Source: Arthrobacter zhangbolii
Lineage (GTDB): Bacteria > Actinomycetota > Actinomycetes > Actinomycetales > Micrococcaceae
Assembly (NCBI RefSeq): GCF_022869865.1
Contig: NZ_CP094984.1
Location: 1,178,001-1,242,000 of the forward strand
DNA length: 64,000 bases
Direction of reading: 5' to 3'
The notes beneath the pieces are model-generated. The model was not told the origin of the DNA and did no database searches. It was given only the letters and a program-made list of their open reading frames with translations. Position 1 is the stretch's first letter. The number at the start of each line of letters is the position of its first letter. This document shows positions 1 to 8,601 of the stretch, piece after piece. A program made the translations under genes and the position numbers.

Positions 1-2
1 TG

Positions 3-410
3 CTGATCCTCAGCCACATGTTCGTCGCCCTGCCGCTGATCGTCTACATCATGATGAGCTACTTCGACTCGCTGCCGGTGGAGCTGGAAGAGTCGGCGCA
101 GGTGGACGGCCTCTCACCCATCGGCGCGTTCCGGCTGATCACGCTGCCCCTGTCACTGCCGGGCATCATGACGGCAGGAATCCTCGCCTTCATCTTTTCC
201 TGGAACAACTTTATGTTTGCCCTGGTGCTCTCCGGAGCGTCCACCAAGACCTTGCCGGTGGCCATCTTCGACTTTGTCTCCTACGCCAGCATCGACTGGG
301 GCGGGCTGATGGCAGCAGCCACAGTGGTCACGATTCCCATCATGGTCATAGCCCTGTTCACACAAAAATATGTGGTCAGCGGGCTGACGGCCGGGGCCAC
401 GAAGGGATAG
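3..410 (+). CDS. Carbohydrate ABC transporter permease, C-terminal part (cut by window start)
   Basis: The reading frame is open from the first bases to a TAG at 408-410, so the 5' part lies outside the window. The visible part has hydrophobic membrane segments and the EAA loop of binding-protein-dependent permeases (EESAQVDGLSPIGAFRLITL, near residues 29-48 of the visible frame), which docks on the ATPase. The tail FTQKYVVSGLTAGATKG is typical of MalG/UgpE-type sugar permeases (CUT1 family). It ends 3 nt before dgoD, so it probably imports a substrate of the galactonate pathway such as a galactoside or aldonate. The substrate is inferred from the neighbours only. Confidence 0.9.
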   Translation: MILSHMFVALPLIVYIMMSYFDSLPVELEESAQVDGLSPIGAFRLITLPLSLPGIMTAGILAFIFSWNNFMFALVLSGASTKTLPVAIFDFVSYASIDWGGLMAAATVVTIPIMVIALFTQKYVVSGLTAGATKG

Positions 411-413
411 CAC

Positions 414-1559
414 ATGCGGGTTGACCGGGTAGAAACTTTTATGGTGCCGCCCCGCTGGCTGTTTGTCCGGGTGGAAACCGATTCAGGCATCGTCGGGTGG
501 GGCGAGGCCACCTGCGAGGGCCGGTCCGAAACGGTCCGGACAGCCGTGGAGCAGCTGGCCGAGCTCCTGATGGGACGGGACCCCCTGCGGATCGAGGACA
601 ACTGGCAGGTGCTGACCAAGGGGTCCTTCTATCGGGGCGGGCCGATCTTGGCCAGCGCGGTCTCCGGACTGGACCAGGCGCTCTGGGATATTGCCGGCAA
701 ACACTTCGGCACACCGGTACATCAGTTGCTGGGTGGTCACGTCCGGGACAGGATCCGGATGTACGGCTGGGTGGGAGGTGATGATCCCGGTGAAGTGGCA
801 GACCACATCAGTGCGCAGATGGACGCAGGACTAACCGCGGTCAAAATGAATGCCAGCGGCAGGATGGCTGCCGTGGCCACCGTGGCGGAACTGGACGCCG
901 TCGTCCGCCGGGTGGCAGCCGCACGTGAGGTCCTTGGCGACAGCCGGGACGTGGCGGTGGACTTCCACGGCCGATTCTCGGTGGCTAATGTGCGCCGGGT
1001 TGCACCGCTGCTGGAACCCTACCGGCCATTCTTCCTGGAGGAACCGGTCCTGCCGGAGAACCCGCACCTGCTGCAGTCCGTCACCGCCGCCACCAGTATT
1101 CCCGTCTCCACCGGTGAACGGCTCTATAGCCGGCAGGAGTTCCTCCCCGTACTCCAGGCCGGAATTGCGGTGGCGCAGCCGGACCTCTCCCATGCCGGCG
1201 GCATCACGGAGGTGCGCCGGATCGCGTCCCTGGCCGAGATCTATGACGTCCAGCTGGCACCGCACTGCCCGCTGGGGCCGCTGGCGCTGGCAGCCTGCCT
1301 GCAGGTGGGGTTCGCGACCCCGAACTTCCTGATCCAGGAACAGAGCATCGGCATTCACTACAACCAGGGCGCCGAGGTCCTCGATTATGTGGTGGACAAG
1401 GCTCCGTTTGCCTTCATCAACGGGCATATCGAACGAATGACGGGTCCGGGCCTGGGGATTGAAGTGGATGAACAAGCGGTGCGGTCCGCAGACAAGCGCG
1501 GGCACGCCTGGCGTGGACCGGTCTGGCGGCACAGCGACGGCTCCTTCGCGGAATGGTAG
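414..1559 (+). CDS. dgoD: D-galactonate dehydratase
   Basis: Enolase-superfamily dehydratase of 381 aa that converts D-galactonate to 2-dehydro-3-deoxy-galactonate in the De Ley-Doudoroff pathway. It closely follows E. coli DgoD from start to end (PPRW near the N-terminus, SFYRGGPIL, DQALWDI, final WRHSDGSFAEW). Metal ligands D183, E209 and E235 are visible in VDFHGR, FLEEPV and STGERL; H185 and H284 (APHCPLGP) fit the catalytic histidines. The ATG lies 3 nt after the permease stop, and dgoA follows after 6 nt, so the three look like one transcript. Confidence 0.95.
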   Translation: MRVDRVETFMVPPRWLFVRVETDSGIVGWGEATCEGRSETVRTAVEQLAELLMGRDPLRIEDNWQVLTKGSFYRGGPILASAVSGLDQALWDIAGKHFGTPVHQLLGGHVRDRIRMYGWVGGDDPGEVADHISAQMDAGLTAVKMNASGRMAAVATVAELDAVVRRVAAAREVLGDSRDVAVDFHGRFSVANVRRVAPLLEPYRPFFLEEPVLPENPHLLQSVTAATSIPVSTGERLYSRQEFLPVLQAGIAVAQPDLSHAGGITEVRRIASLAEIYDVQLAPHCPLGPLALAACLQVGFATPNFLIQEQSIGIHYNQGAEVLDYVVDKAPFAFINGHIERMTGPGLGIEVDEQAVRSADKRGHAWRGPVWRHSDGSFAEW

Positions 1560-1565
1560 GCAGAA

Positions 1566-2219
1566 ATGACAACTGACGAGTTCCTGCCCGCCCTGCTTCG
1601 GGGGCGGCTGGTGGCGATTATCCGGGGGACGGACGGCAAGGCCGCCGTCGCCGCCGCCCGGGCACTGTTCGAGGAGGGTATCTCCTATGTGGAGATCACC
1701 CTGACAACCCCGGGGGCGCTGGAGGCAATCGAGACCCTTGGCGGCGGCAGTGCGCCGGGACACTGGGTGGGTGCCGGATCTGTAATTACCGCGGCGCAGG
1801 CCAGCGATGCGGCGGCGGCCGGTGCCCGGTTCATAGTGACGCCGGGAGTTACGGAGTCCGTCGCAGCAGCCGTCCGGCTGGATGTGCCGGTACTGGCCGG
1901 CGCTTACACAGCCACGGAGGCGGTGGCAGCCATGGCGCAGGGTGCGGCGGCGGTAAAGCTCTTCCCTGCCTCGGCCGGCGGACCGGGGTACCTGAAGGCG
2001 CTCCGGGACCCTTTGCCACGGATTCCCTTTATTGCCGTAGGGGGAGTGGGGCTGGCAGACGCGCCGGGATACTTCCAGGCCGGAGCCGTGGCACTTGGCT
2101 TGGGCGGACCCTTGGTGGGCAACGCCGCGACCCAGGATGGGGACCTGGCGGCTATGCGCGAGCGGGCGCGGAACTTCGTTGAGCTTGCAGGCCCTGACCG
2201 AATGGATGCGTCCGCATAG
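1566..2219 (+). CDS. dgoA: 2-dehydro-3-deoxy-6-phosphogalactonate aldolase (KDPG/KDPGal aldolase family)
   Basis: Class I aldolase of 217 aa, the usual length for the KDPG/KHG family, cleaving KDPGal to pyruvate and glyceraldehyde 3-phosphate. The Schiff-base lysine is K131 in AAVKLFPAS and the catalytic glutamate is E44 in YVEITLTTPGAL. GAGSV near residue 70 and TPGVT near 92 line the barrel. Its place directly after dgoD favours the galactonate branch over KDPG. The sugar kinase expected for this pathway (dgoK) is not in the window and may lie upstream. Confidence 0.88.
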   Translation: MTTDEFLPALLRGRLVAIIRGTDGKAAVAAARALFEEGISYVEITLTTPGALEAIETLGGGSAPGHWVGAGSVITAAQASDAAAAGARFIVTPGVTESVAAAVRLDVPVLAGAYTATEAVAAMAQGAAAVKLFPASAGGPGYLKALRDPLPRIPFIAVGGVGLADAPGYFQAGAVALGLGGPLVGNAATQDGDLAAMRERARNFVELAGPDRMDASA

Positions 2220-2272
2220 TGCGGGCCGGCGTCATCTCCGCTTTCCGGCAGACGGCCGGCATGGCCTGACGG

Positions 2273-2278
2273 TAGGCT
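2273..2278 (+). promoter_or_regulatory. -10 box (TAGGCT) for a leaderless transcript
   Basis: TAGGCT fits TANNNT and stands exactly 6 nt before the ATG at 2285. No Shine-Dalgarno sequence is seen. The same spacing recurs at several other genes of the window, which supports a leaderless start. Confidence 0.5.
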
Positions 2279-2284
2279 TTCGAA

Positions 2285-3187
2285 ATGGCCAACCTTCCCG
2301 CTGCTGAGATCTCCGCCGACCCCGCACTGGTGGGGCAGCTGATAAGGGAACAGCGGCCTGACCTGGCCGGCCTCGAGCTGCACGTAGCCGGCAGCGGATG
2401 GGACAACCACATCTACCGGCTGGGCACCGACTACGCTGTCCGCCTGCCACGCCGCCGGTCCGCAGCGGGGCTGACGGCCAATGAACAGCAGTGGCTGCCG
2501 CAGCTGACCGCCGAGGTTCCCATAACGACATCAGCTCCGCTGTTCTCCGGCACACCCTGCGAGCTCTACCCCTGGCCGTGGAGCATCACCCGCTGGTTCG
2601 ACGGGCAGGACGTCTCCCTGCAGCCCCGGGACCGCAACACAGCCCTGGCGGACGGCCTGGCCTCGTTCCTCAATGCCTTCCACCGGCCCGCGCCGCCGGA
2701 CTACCCGCGGAATCCGTTCCGGGGCGGGCCGCTGCCGGAACGGGACAGATCAGTGCAGGAGCGGTTGGACACCGGCATGGTCCCGCACGCGGTTCGGGTC
2801 CGGGAAGTCTGGTCAGAGGCACGTGAGGCGCCCGGCTGGCCCGGGCCTCCGCTCTGGCTGCACGGGGACCTGCATGCCGCGAACCTCGTCTCCAAGGACC
2901 AGGCACTTCAGGCAGTGATCGATTTCGGTGACCTGACCGCCGGGGATCCGGCCACGGACCTGGCCGCAGCGTGGCTGGTGTTCGACGCCGCGGGCCGGAC
3001 GGCGTTCCGTGCCGCACTGGGGCCGCAGTACGATGCCGACCCGCATATCTGGCAGCGTGCCCGCGGGTGGGCGGTCTGCCTCGCGACCGTCCTGCTGGCC
3101 AACTCCGATGACGCACCCGGATTGAACCTGCTGGGGTCCGAGACCCTCATGGAGATCCTTACGAATGACAGAGAAGGGACACCCTAA
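2285..3187 (+). CDS. Aminoglycoside phosphotransferase (APH) family protein
   Basis: Protein of 300 aa with the APH/choline-kinase fold. The Brenner motif HGDLHAAN is at residues 193-200 with catalytic D197 (equivalent position) and the metal-binding DFGD at 213-216. The N-lobe shows the nucleotide-binding stretch SGWDNHIYRLG near 37-47. It phosphorylates a hydroxyl on a small molecule; nothing in the sequence says which. Many chromosomal members do not give drug resistance, so a resistance call is not justified. The PP2C-like gene begins at the next base after its TAA. The start at 2285 is backed by a TANNNT box 6 nt upstream. Confidence 0.85.
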   Translation: MANLPAAEISADPALVGQLIREQRPDLAGLELHVAGSGWDNHIYRLGTDYAVRLPRRRSAAGLTANEQQWLPQLTAEVPITTSAPLFSGTPCELYPWPWSITRWFDGQDVSLQPRDRNTALADGLASFLNAFHRPAPPDYPRNPFRGGPLPERDRSVQERLDTGMVPHAVRVREVWSEAREAPGWPGPPLWLHGDLHAANLVSKDQALQAVIDFGDLTAGDPATDLAAAWLVFDAAGRTAFRAALGPQYDADPHIWQRARGWAVCLATVLLANSDDAPGLNLLGSETLMEILTNDREGTP

Positions 3188-3994
3188 GTGGGGATGGGCA
3201 GCTGGAAACACTCGGTCCGGATTTCGATCGAGGGGGACGACCACGTCCAGGAGGATGAATGCGGTTTCGCCGGGGCAACGGCGTGGGTGCTCGACGGCGC
3301 CAGTTCGCTGCTTCCCCAGCTCGGCCTGCCGGGTCCGTCCGACCCGTCCTGGTATGCCCGGCAACTGGACCGGCTGCTCACCGAGGCCGCCGTTGCCGCG
3401 GAAGGGACGGGGAACGCGGACCTCAGTGCACCGGCAGTCCTTGCCGATGCCCTGGGCCGCATGGACAAGCTCGCCGCCAGCCTGGTCGGCGGGGAAAGAG
3501 TCCGCTTTCCGTCGGCAGCGATGTGCCTGGCCCAGCTCACGGGGGAGGGGGTTGAGGTGCTGGCCCTGGCTGACTGCCATGCGGTGGTGGAGCTGGAGGA
3601 CGGCTCCACAGCCCACGTCACGCACGAACCCGCGGACATCCGGATCCGCCCGGAAGAATCCGCCGACCCCCTCCGGGAACGGGAACTGCGGATCCGTGAC
3701 AGGGAACTGCGCAATACACCCGGACGGCTGTGGGTGGCCCGGCGCGAGGTGGAGGCCGCCGATCAGGCGCGCACGGTCCGTCTGGGCCCTCCCCGACGGA
3801 TGGTTCTGGCCTCCGACGGAGCCTGGCGGGCGGTGGACCTGGGCATTGTGCAGGGACCGGCCGAATTCCTGCAGGCGGCACGGTCGCCGCTGGCGGCCCA
3901 GGAAATGCTACTGGCGCTGCGCCGCCTGCAGGCCGGGACCGGCGAGAGCGCCGATGACGCCACCCTCCTCACCGTTGAAAGGACCTCTCCATGA
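3188..3994 (+). CDS. PP2C-like protein phosphatase domain protein
   Basis: Protein of 268 aa with the PP2C pattern: acidic residues near the N-terminus (QEDECGF, 21-27), VLDGASS (34-40) with the metal-binding D36-G37 pair, LADCHA in the middle, LASDGAWR in the last third, and DDATLL near the end supplying the last metal aspartate. These suggest a metal-dependent Ser/Thr phosphatase, somewhat divergent: the central GD pair of canonical PP2C is AD here. GTG 3188 directly follows the TAA of the kinase-like gene; ATG 3194 is an in-frame alternative. The stop overlaps the next ATG by 4 nt, so the trio is co-translated. Substrate unknown. Confidence 0.72.
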   Translation: MGMGSWKHSVRISIEGDDHVQEDECGFAGATAWVLDGASSLLPQLGLPGPSDPSWYARQLDRLLTEAAVAAEGTGNADLSAPAVLADALGRMDKLAASLVGGERVRFPSAAMCLAQLTGEGVEVLALADCHAVVELEDGSTAHVTHEPADIRIRPEESADPLRERELRIRDRELRNTPGRLWVARREVEAADQARTVRLGPPRRMVLASDGAWRAVDLGIVQGPAEFLQAARSPLAAQEMLLALRRLQAGTGESADDATLLTVERTSP

Positions 3995-5106
3995 CCGTTC
4001 CGCCGAACACACCGGTTTCCTGCGATGTCCTGGTGATCGGGGGTGGGATCGCGGGCCTTTCCCTGGCCGCCGAACTGGCCGTCGCCCACGGGGCGGACGT
4101 GGTGCTGGTGGAAGCGGAACAGACACTGGCCTATCACACCTCCTCCCGGTCCGCCCGGCAGCTGATCCCCAGTTACGGACCGCTCCCGGTCCAGGACCTG
4201 ACCCTGCGGACGCTGGCTCTGATCCGAAGCGCGGAAGCCGAGCTGTCCGCACCTGTTTTGACCCCCCGCAGTTTCCTGCTGATCGGTGATGAGGAATCCG
4301 TCCGGGACCGGGCCAGTACGCACATGCATCCCGTCATGCCGGCGGAGGCGCTGGGGCTGGCCCCGGAGCTGAAACCGGGAGCCTTCACGGCCGCCGGGCT
4401 GGACACCACATCGGTAGCCTGCGACACGGACGCGCTGCTCGAATACCACCGGCAGCGCCTGTGCTCCGCCGGTGGGCGCATCATGACCGGACAGCGTGTC
4501 CGGGAGGCTGGCCGGAGGGAAGGTCCGGCCGCGGGATTATGGGAGGTAGCGGCGCAGGGGAGCCGGTTCCGCGCCCAAACGGTGATCAACGCAGCCGGTG
4601 CCTGGGCAGACGGCATCGCGGAGATTTTCGGTGCCCGCCCGCTGGGGCTGACGCCATTCCGCCGGACAGCCGCCGTCGTAGACGTCGAGCGGCCCCTGGC
4701 GGAAGGGGCACCGATGGTCGCCGATGCAGGAGACCGTTTCTACTACCGCCCCGAAGGGCAGCAGGTGCTGATCTCGCCGTCCGAAAGCGAACCGAGCGTG
4801 GCCGAGGATGCCCGGCCACGGCCAACCGATGTGCAGGCGCTGGTGGAACTGGTCAACAGCGTCACGACCATGGGTATTACCGGGGTGTCCCGGGCATGGA
4901 CCGGACTGCGCACCGAAACTCAGGACGGGCTGCCCGTGGTGGGCCCGGATCCGGCCGTGCAGGGCTTCTTCTGGCTCGCCGGACAGGGCGGTTACGGATT
5001 CCAAACCTCCTCCGGCATTGCCGAGCTCGCAGCCGGAATCCTGGTGGGAACCGAAGCGGAAAACCCGCTCAGCAGGACACTGAGCCCGGCCCGGATAACA
5101 GTGTGA
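3991..5106 (+). CDS. FAD-dependent oxidoreductase (DAO family)
   Basis: Protein of 371 aa of the D-amino-acid/glycine oxidase-like family. The N-terminus carries the FAD Rossmann motif VIGGGIAGLSLA (15-26) with E41 after the second strand for the ribose. GAWAD near residue 204 and GLRTETQDGLPVVGP in the C-terminal third are family hallmarks, as is the glycine-rich GQGGYGFQTSSGIAEL that closes over FAD. Substrates of the family are secondary or D-amino acids; this one cannot be assigned. It is translationally coupled to the PP2C-like gene (ATGA overlap). Confidence 0.85.
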   Translation: MTVPPNTPVSCDVLVIGGGIAGLSLAAELAVAHGADVVLVEAEQTLAYHTSSRSARQLIPSYGPLPVQDLTLRTLALIRSAEAELSAPVLTPRSFLLIGDEESVRDRASTHMHPVMPAEALGLAPELKPGAFTAAGLDTTSVACDTDALLEYHRQRLCSAGGRIMTGQRVREAGRREGPAAGLWEVAAQGSRFRAQTVINAAGAWADGIAEIFGARPLGLTPFRRTAAVVDVERPLAEGAPMVADAGDRFYYRPEGQQVLISPSESEPSVAEDARPRPTDVQALVELVNSVTTMGITGVSRAWTGLRTETQDGLPVVGPDPAVQGFFWLAGQGGYGFQTSSGIAELAAGILVGTEAENPLSRTLSPARITV

Positions 5107-5258
5107 CCAAGATCTCACTGTTTCCGCTGTAACGAATCAGCCAAGGGCCCTCCGTATGGTCGTTAGGGCACCAAGAGATGCCTAGAGTTGTAGGTATCAA
5201 GCGCGTCCGGCGAAAACACCTACGCATCGAAAACTCAGTGCCCGAAAGGTCAGTCTCA

Positions 5259-6263
5259 GTGCCAGATTTCTTGCCGCCAAAAGTTGTTGGCGTGCAGCAG
5301 CGTCCCCTCTACATCCGGGTCCGTTCGATCCTGACAATTATCAGTACGTTGTGGCTGGTTCTGGCCATTATCGGGGTCGGTTTCTTCTCCGGCGGAACCA
5401 CCTCCCTGGCCTTGTCCCTGATTCTGCTTTACGGCACGGGTGCCGCCCTCCTGGTGGTCATCACGGCAATTTACCGATACGTTTCCCGGGCAGCACGCCA
5501 GCGGGTGGAAACCATGCCGGATGACAACGCCGCAGCCGTTTTTGTTGACACCACGCGTTCGGCCACCGAGGAAATCATGGCTGCGCTCCGTCCCGCCGCA
5601 CCGGCTGGCCGTCCCGCCGTGTCCGTGCGGATGCCGCAGACGGTCGACGCCCTTGACGTAGCCGCTGCCCTCGCTGCCCGGACGGCCGCCCTGACCTCCG
5701 CCGCAGCAGCCGAAAAGTCCGCAGCCGCAGCTGCTGCAATCGTCTCGCCGGCGAAAACCAAGTCCCCGGTGAATAAATCCGCCACCAAAAAGAAGACCGG
5801 GACGAAGCGGCCGGCCCAGCCCAAGAAGGCACAGGCAGGTAAGTCGCGCCCGGCCACCAAGACTGCCACGCGGGGTGCAGGCGCGGCAGCGAACACCACG
5901 CCGAAGAAGAGCTCCGGCGGCAGGAAGCCCGGTTCTGCTGGCAAAGGAGCAGGGGCCGCGGGGAACACACCCCGGGCTGAGCGGGTAGCCGCGGGCACGG
6001 GGAAGGGGAAACCGGGAACGGTTCCCCCTTCCGGACCGGCCGCTAACACGGGGGCCGCGGGTACAGCCGTCCGGAAGGACACCGGCAGCGCTCCGCGGGA
6101 AAACATATCCGCTCCGGCGCCGGTCATGGGCGTTCCGGGCATCCGCACCGCAGAGCAGGAAATCCTGCCGCGCCTGGAAGGAGCACCGTCCTGCGGTTTC
6201 ACTGCGGGTCCGGTCCGCACCGCCGCCGTGCGACAGCCCGACCGGGAACTCACAGCCGCCTGA
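5259..6263 (+). CDS. Membrane protein with Lys/Ala-rich histone-H1-like tail
   Basis: Not a recognised family. Two membrane segments lie near the N-terminus (around ILTIISTLWLVLAIIGVGFF and LALSLILLYGTGAALLVVI), ending in basic YRYVSRAARQR. The rest is soluble: an Ala-rich region, then a Lys/Ala/Pro tail with SPAKTKSP, KSATKKKTGTKRP and PKKAQAGK repeats like histone H1 or Lsr2-type basic tails, then a Gly/Pro-rich end. Such a tail could bind DNA or an acidic wall polymer; this is inference. I prefer GTG 5259, which has AAAGG about 9 nt upstream; the frame is open to ATG 5178 and GTG 5238 is also possible. Confidence 0.6.
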   Translation: MPDFLPPKVVGVQQRPLYIRVRSILTIISTLWLVLAIIGVGFFSGGTTSLALSLILLYGTGAALLVVITAIYRYVSRAARQRVETMPDDNAAAVFVDTTRSATEEIMAALRPAAPAGRPAVSVRMPQTVDALDVAAALAARTAALTSAAAAEKSAAAAAAIVSPAKTKSPVNKSATKKKTGTKRPAQPKKAQAGKSRPATKTATRGAGAAANTTPKKSSGGRKPGSAGKGAGAAGNTPRAERVAAGTGKGKPGTVPPSGPAANTGAAGTAVRKDTGSAPRENISAPAPVMGVPGIRTAEQEILPRLEGAPSCGFTAGPVRTAAVRQPDRELTAA

Positions 6264-6344
6264 CCGGGGAGGGCCAGAGGGCCCTGAATACTCAGGTAGT
6301 TGTCAGGTTGTCTTCAGCACCTACCCAGACGGGCCGCTTATCGT

Positions 6345-6460
6345 AGTTAGTACCTCATAAGGGTGCGAGTGATGAATGGACCGAGTAGTGACCGGTCCGG
6401 CGCCGGCAGACTAGGGTTGTTTCCCCCAACCAGCCCCAAGTCTGCCGGCGTTTTCCTTTT
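6345..6460 (+). ncRNA. C-rich stem-loop with T-run: terminator of a probable small RNA
   Basis: A perfect 12-bp stem (CGCCGGCAGACT 6401-6412 with AGTCTGCCGGCG 6439-6450) is followed by TTTTCCTTTT. The 26-nt loop contains a second small stem GGTTG/CAACC closing on a CCCC run, and another CCCC run beside it. It stands about 140 nt after the upstream stop, with possible -10 boxes before it (TATCGT 6339-6344), so it may end its own short transcript. C-rich loops on such a stem recall the actinobacterial 6C RNA, but I cannot confirm that family. The minimal reading is an intrinsic terminator. Confidence 0.45.
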
Positions 6461-6505
6461 AACGGGTGTTTGTTTCCGGTGCCGACGTGGCAGGGAAACC
6501 AGGGG

Positions 6506-6805
6506 CTATTCCGCCCGGAAATCGGGAAATTCGCCCGTGGCAGGTGAGAAGGATTCTTCGACGCCGGTCACCACACCCGGTGCTTCCGGGCCGCGCAGAT
6601 ACTCCCGGAGTCCGTCCAGAGCCGGCTCCCGGCCCTCGGCAACCAACCGCACGGATCCATCCGGCTTATTGGAAACCACCCCGGTCAGGCCCAGCTGCAC
6701 GGCACGGCCCCGGGCCCGGTACCGGAACCCCACCCCCTGCACATCGCCGGTGACGCGGGCGGTCAGTCGCCGCTCAGTTCCTTCCGGACGATCCTGCTCA
6801 TTCAT
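6506..6805 (-). CDS. acyP: Acylphosphatase
   Basis: Small protein of 99 aa, close to the family's usual 90-100. It hydrolyses carboxyl-phosphate bonds such as acetyl phosphate. The signature VTGDVQGVGFRYRAR holds the phosphate loop with the catalytic Arg, and the catalytic Asn is in GVVSNKPDGSV. A GGAG sequence lies a few bases before the ATG. The upstream region has GCGGATGAAT three times in tandem-like spacing (6797-6850), so ATGs occur repeatedly; only the one at 6805 opens this frame. Confidence 0.92.
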   Translation of the reverse strand: MNEQDRPEGTERRLTARVTGDVQGVGFRYRARGRAVQLGLTGVVSNKPDGSVRLVAEGREPALDGLREYLRGPEAPGVVTGVEESFSPATGEFPDFRAE

Positions 6806-6901
6806 CCGCGACGCTCCTGCTTATTCATCCGCACTTATTCATCCGCACAGCCTAGCGCGGGCATACCACCGCACGCCCGTTCTCCCGGAATCAGGGAAAA
6901 C

Positions 6902-8473
6902 TCAGTACAGCCGGGTTCCCAGTCTGTCCTCCACGGCAGCCAGGAGGGTGCCGCCGTCCACAAGGACCCGTACCGCCTCGATCTCCGGGGCAAGGTACCT
7001 GTCCGGTCCCGGACCGGCCACGACCTCCCGGATCGCGGCCCGGCCCGCCGCCACGGCGGGGGCGCTGCGTGTGGTGGCCAGTCCGCCGTCGCGCATGTCC
7101 AGTGCGCGGGCGGCGGTCAGCAGCTCTATGGCGAGTACCCGGGTGAGTCCGTCCAGCGCACGGCGCAGTTTCAGCCCCGCAGCCCAGCCCATGGAGACAT
7201 GATCCTCCTGCATGGCCGAGGACGGGATGGAATCCACGGACGCCGGAACCGCGAGCCGCTTAAGTTCGGAGACGATGCCGGCCTGCGTGTATTGGGCGAT
7301 CATGTGTCCCGAGTCCACCCCTGGGTCGTGGGCGAGGAAGGCATTCAGTCCGTGGCTGCGGGACCTGTCCAGGAACCTGTCGGTGCGGCGTTCGCTCATG
7401 GAAGCCACGTCAGCGACGGCAATGGCCAGGAAATCCAGCACATAGGCCACCGGCGCACCGTGGAAGTTGCCATTGGATTCAAGCCGTCCGTCCAGGGTCA
7501 CCACCGGATTGTCGACGGCGGAGGCGCGCTCAGCGGCGGCCACGCTTTCCGCGTGGGCCAGCGTGGACCGTGCAGCGCCATGGACCTGGGGAGCGCAACG
7601 GAGCGAATACGCGTCCTGCACGCGGGTGAAACCGCCGGTCTTGTGCTCCTCGATCAGCACCGAACCGGCGAGTATGGACCGGATGTTGGCGGCGGACTCG
7701 GCCTGGCCGTGCTGCGGCCGCAGTTCCTGAAGGTCTGCCGCGAACACCGAGTCGCTGCCGAGCAGCCCTTCAACACTCATGGCTGCGGCCAGATCCGCGG
7801 TGGACAGCAGGCGGTGCAGATCCGCGAGCGCCAGTGTCAGCATGCCCAGCATTCCGTCCGTACCGTTGATCAGCGCAAGGCCTTCCTTCTCCCTCAGCTG
7901 CACGGGAGTGAGTCCGGCGTCCGCGAGCGCTGTCGCCGCGGGGAGCATCCGGCCATCCGGCGTCCGAACCTCCCCTTCGCCCATCAGGGCCAGGGCACAG
8001 TGGGACAGGGGTGCCAGATCACCGGAGCATCCCAGCGAACCGTATTCACCGACAACGGGGGTGATACCGGCGTTCAGGAGTCCGGCGTAGGCCAGGGCAA
8101 TCCCGGGACGTACGCCCGTTCGGCCGGTAGCCAGCGTGGAGAGACGGTTGAGCATGAGCGCACGCACCACCTCGCGGTCCACTTCAGCGCCCGACGACGC
8201 CGCGTGGCTGCGGATCAGTGAGCGCTGCAGCTGGGTCCGCTGGTACGGCGGGATCTGCTTGACGGCCAGGGCGCCGAACCCGGTGGAGACACCGTAGTGG
8301 GGTTTGTCATCCGCTGCCAGGTTGTCGATGACGCTGCGTGAGGAGGCCATGGCGGCCAGCGCCTCGGGGGCAAGATCCACCCTGGCCCCGTGCCGGGCCA
8401 CCGCCACGATGTCCCGCGCCGCCAGCGGCCCGGTCCCCAGCTCAACGGCCTCAAGGCCCTGTTCAACGTGCAT
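6902..8473 (-). CDS. hutH: Histidine ammonia-lyase
   Basis: First enzyme of histidine breakdown, giving urocanate and ammonia. At 523 aa it is near the family length. YGVSTGFGALA (60-70) carries the catalytic tyrosine. The autocatalytic MIO cofactor should form at residues 149-151 in SLGCSGDLAPLSH; the triad is Cys-Ser-Gly rather than the common Ala-Ser-Gly. The C-terminal half shows GNFHGAPVAYVLDF and SSAMQEDHVSMGW. It is divergent from the IclR gene, and the operator at 8602-8619 lies in the shared region. A GGAGAG stands 3 nt before the ATG. Confidence 0.96.
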   Translation of the reverse strand: MHVEQGLEAVELGTGPLAARDIVAVARHGARVDLAPEALAAMASSRSVIDNLAADDKPHYGVSTGFGALAVKQIPPYQRTQLQRSLIRSHAASSGAEVDREVVRALMLNRLSTLATGRTGVRPGIALAYAGLLNAGITPVVGEYGSLGCSGDLAPLSHCALALMGEGEVRTPDGRMLPAATALADAGLTPVQLREKEGLALINGTDGMLGMLTLALADLHRLLSTADLAAAMSVEGLLGSDSVFAADLQELRPQHGQAESAANIRSILAGSVLIEEHKTGGFTRVQDAYSLRCAPQVHGAARSTLAHAESVAAAERASAVDNPVVTLDGRLESNGNFHGAPVAYVLDFLAIAVADVASMSERRTDRFLDRSRSHGLNAFLAHDPGVDSGHMIAQYTQAGIVSELKRLAVPASVDSIPSSAMQEDHVSMGWAAGLKLRRALDGLTRVLAIELLTAARALDMRDGGLATTRSAPAVAAGRAAIREVVAGPGPDRYLAPEIEAVRVLVDGGTLLAAVEDRLGTRLY

Positions 8474-8601
8474 TTCTCTCCGTCCTCGCGGAGAAAACTC
8501 TCCGTTTCCATGCCGGCTGCCCGTGCAGTCCCGGCCGGTATGCTGCGAGCTTCCATCTCACCACCGCTGCGGCACCAAACCTACGTCCCGGGCGCATTCC
8601 G

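Noticed and set aside
2285-3187. APH-family gene as an antibiotic-resistance gene
   Set aside because: Only the general kinase motifs are seen. Most chromosomal members act on other small molecules, and nothing links it to a resistance context.
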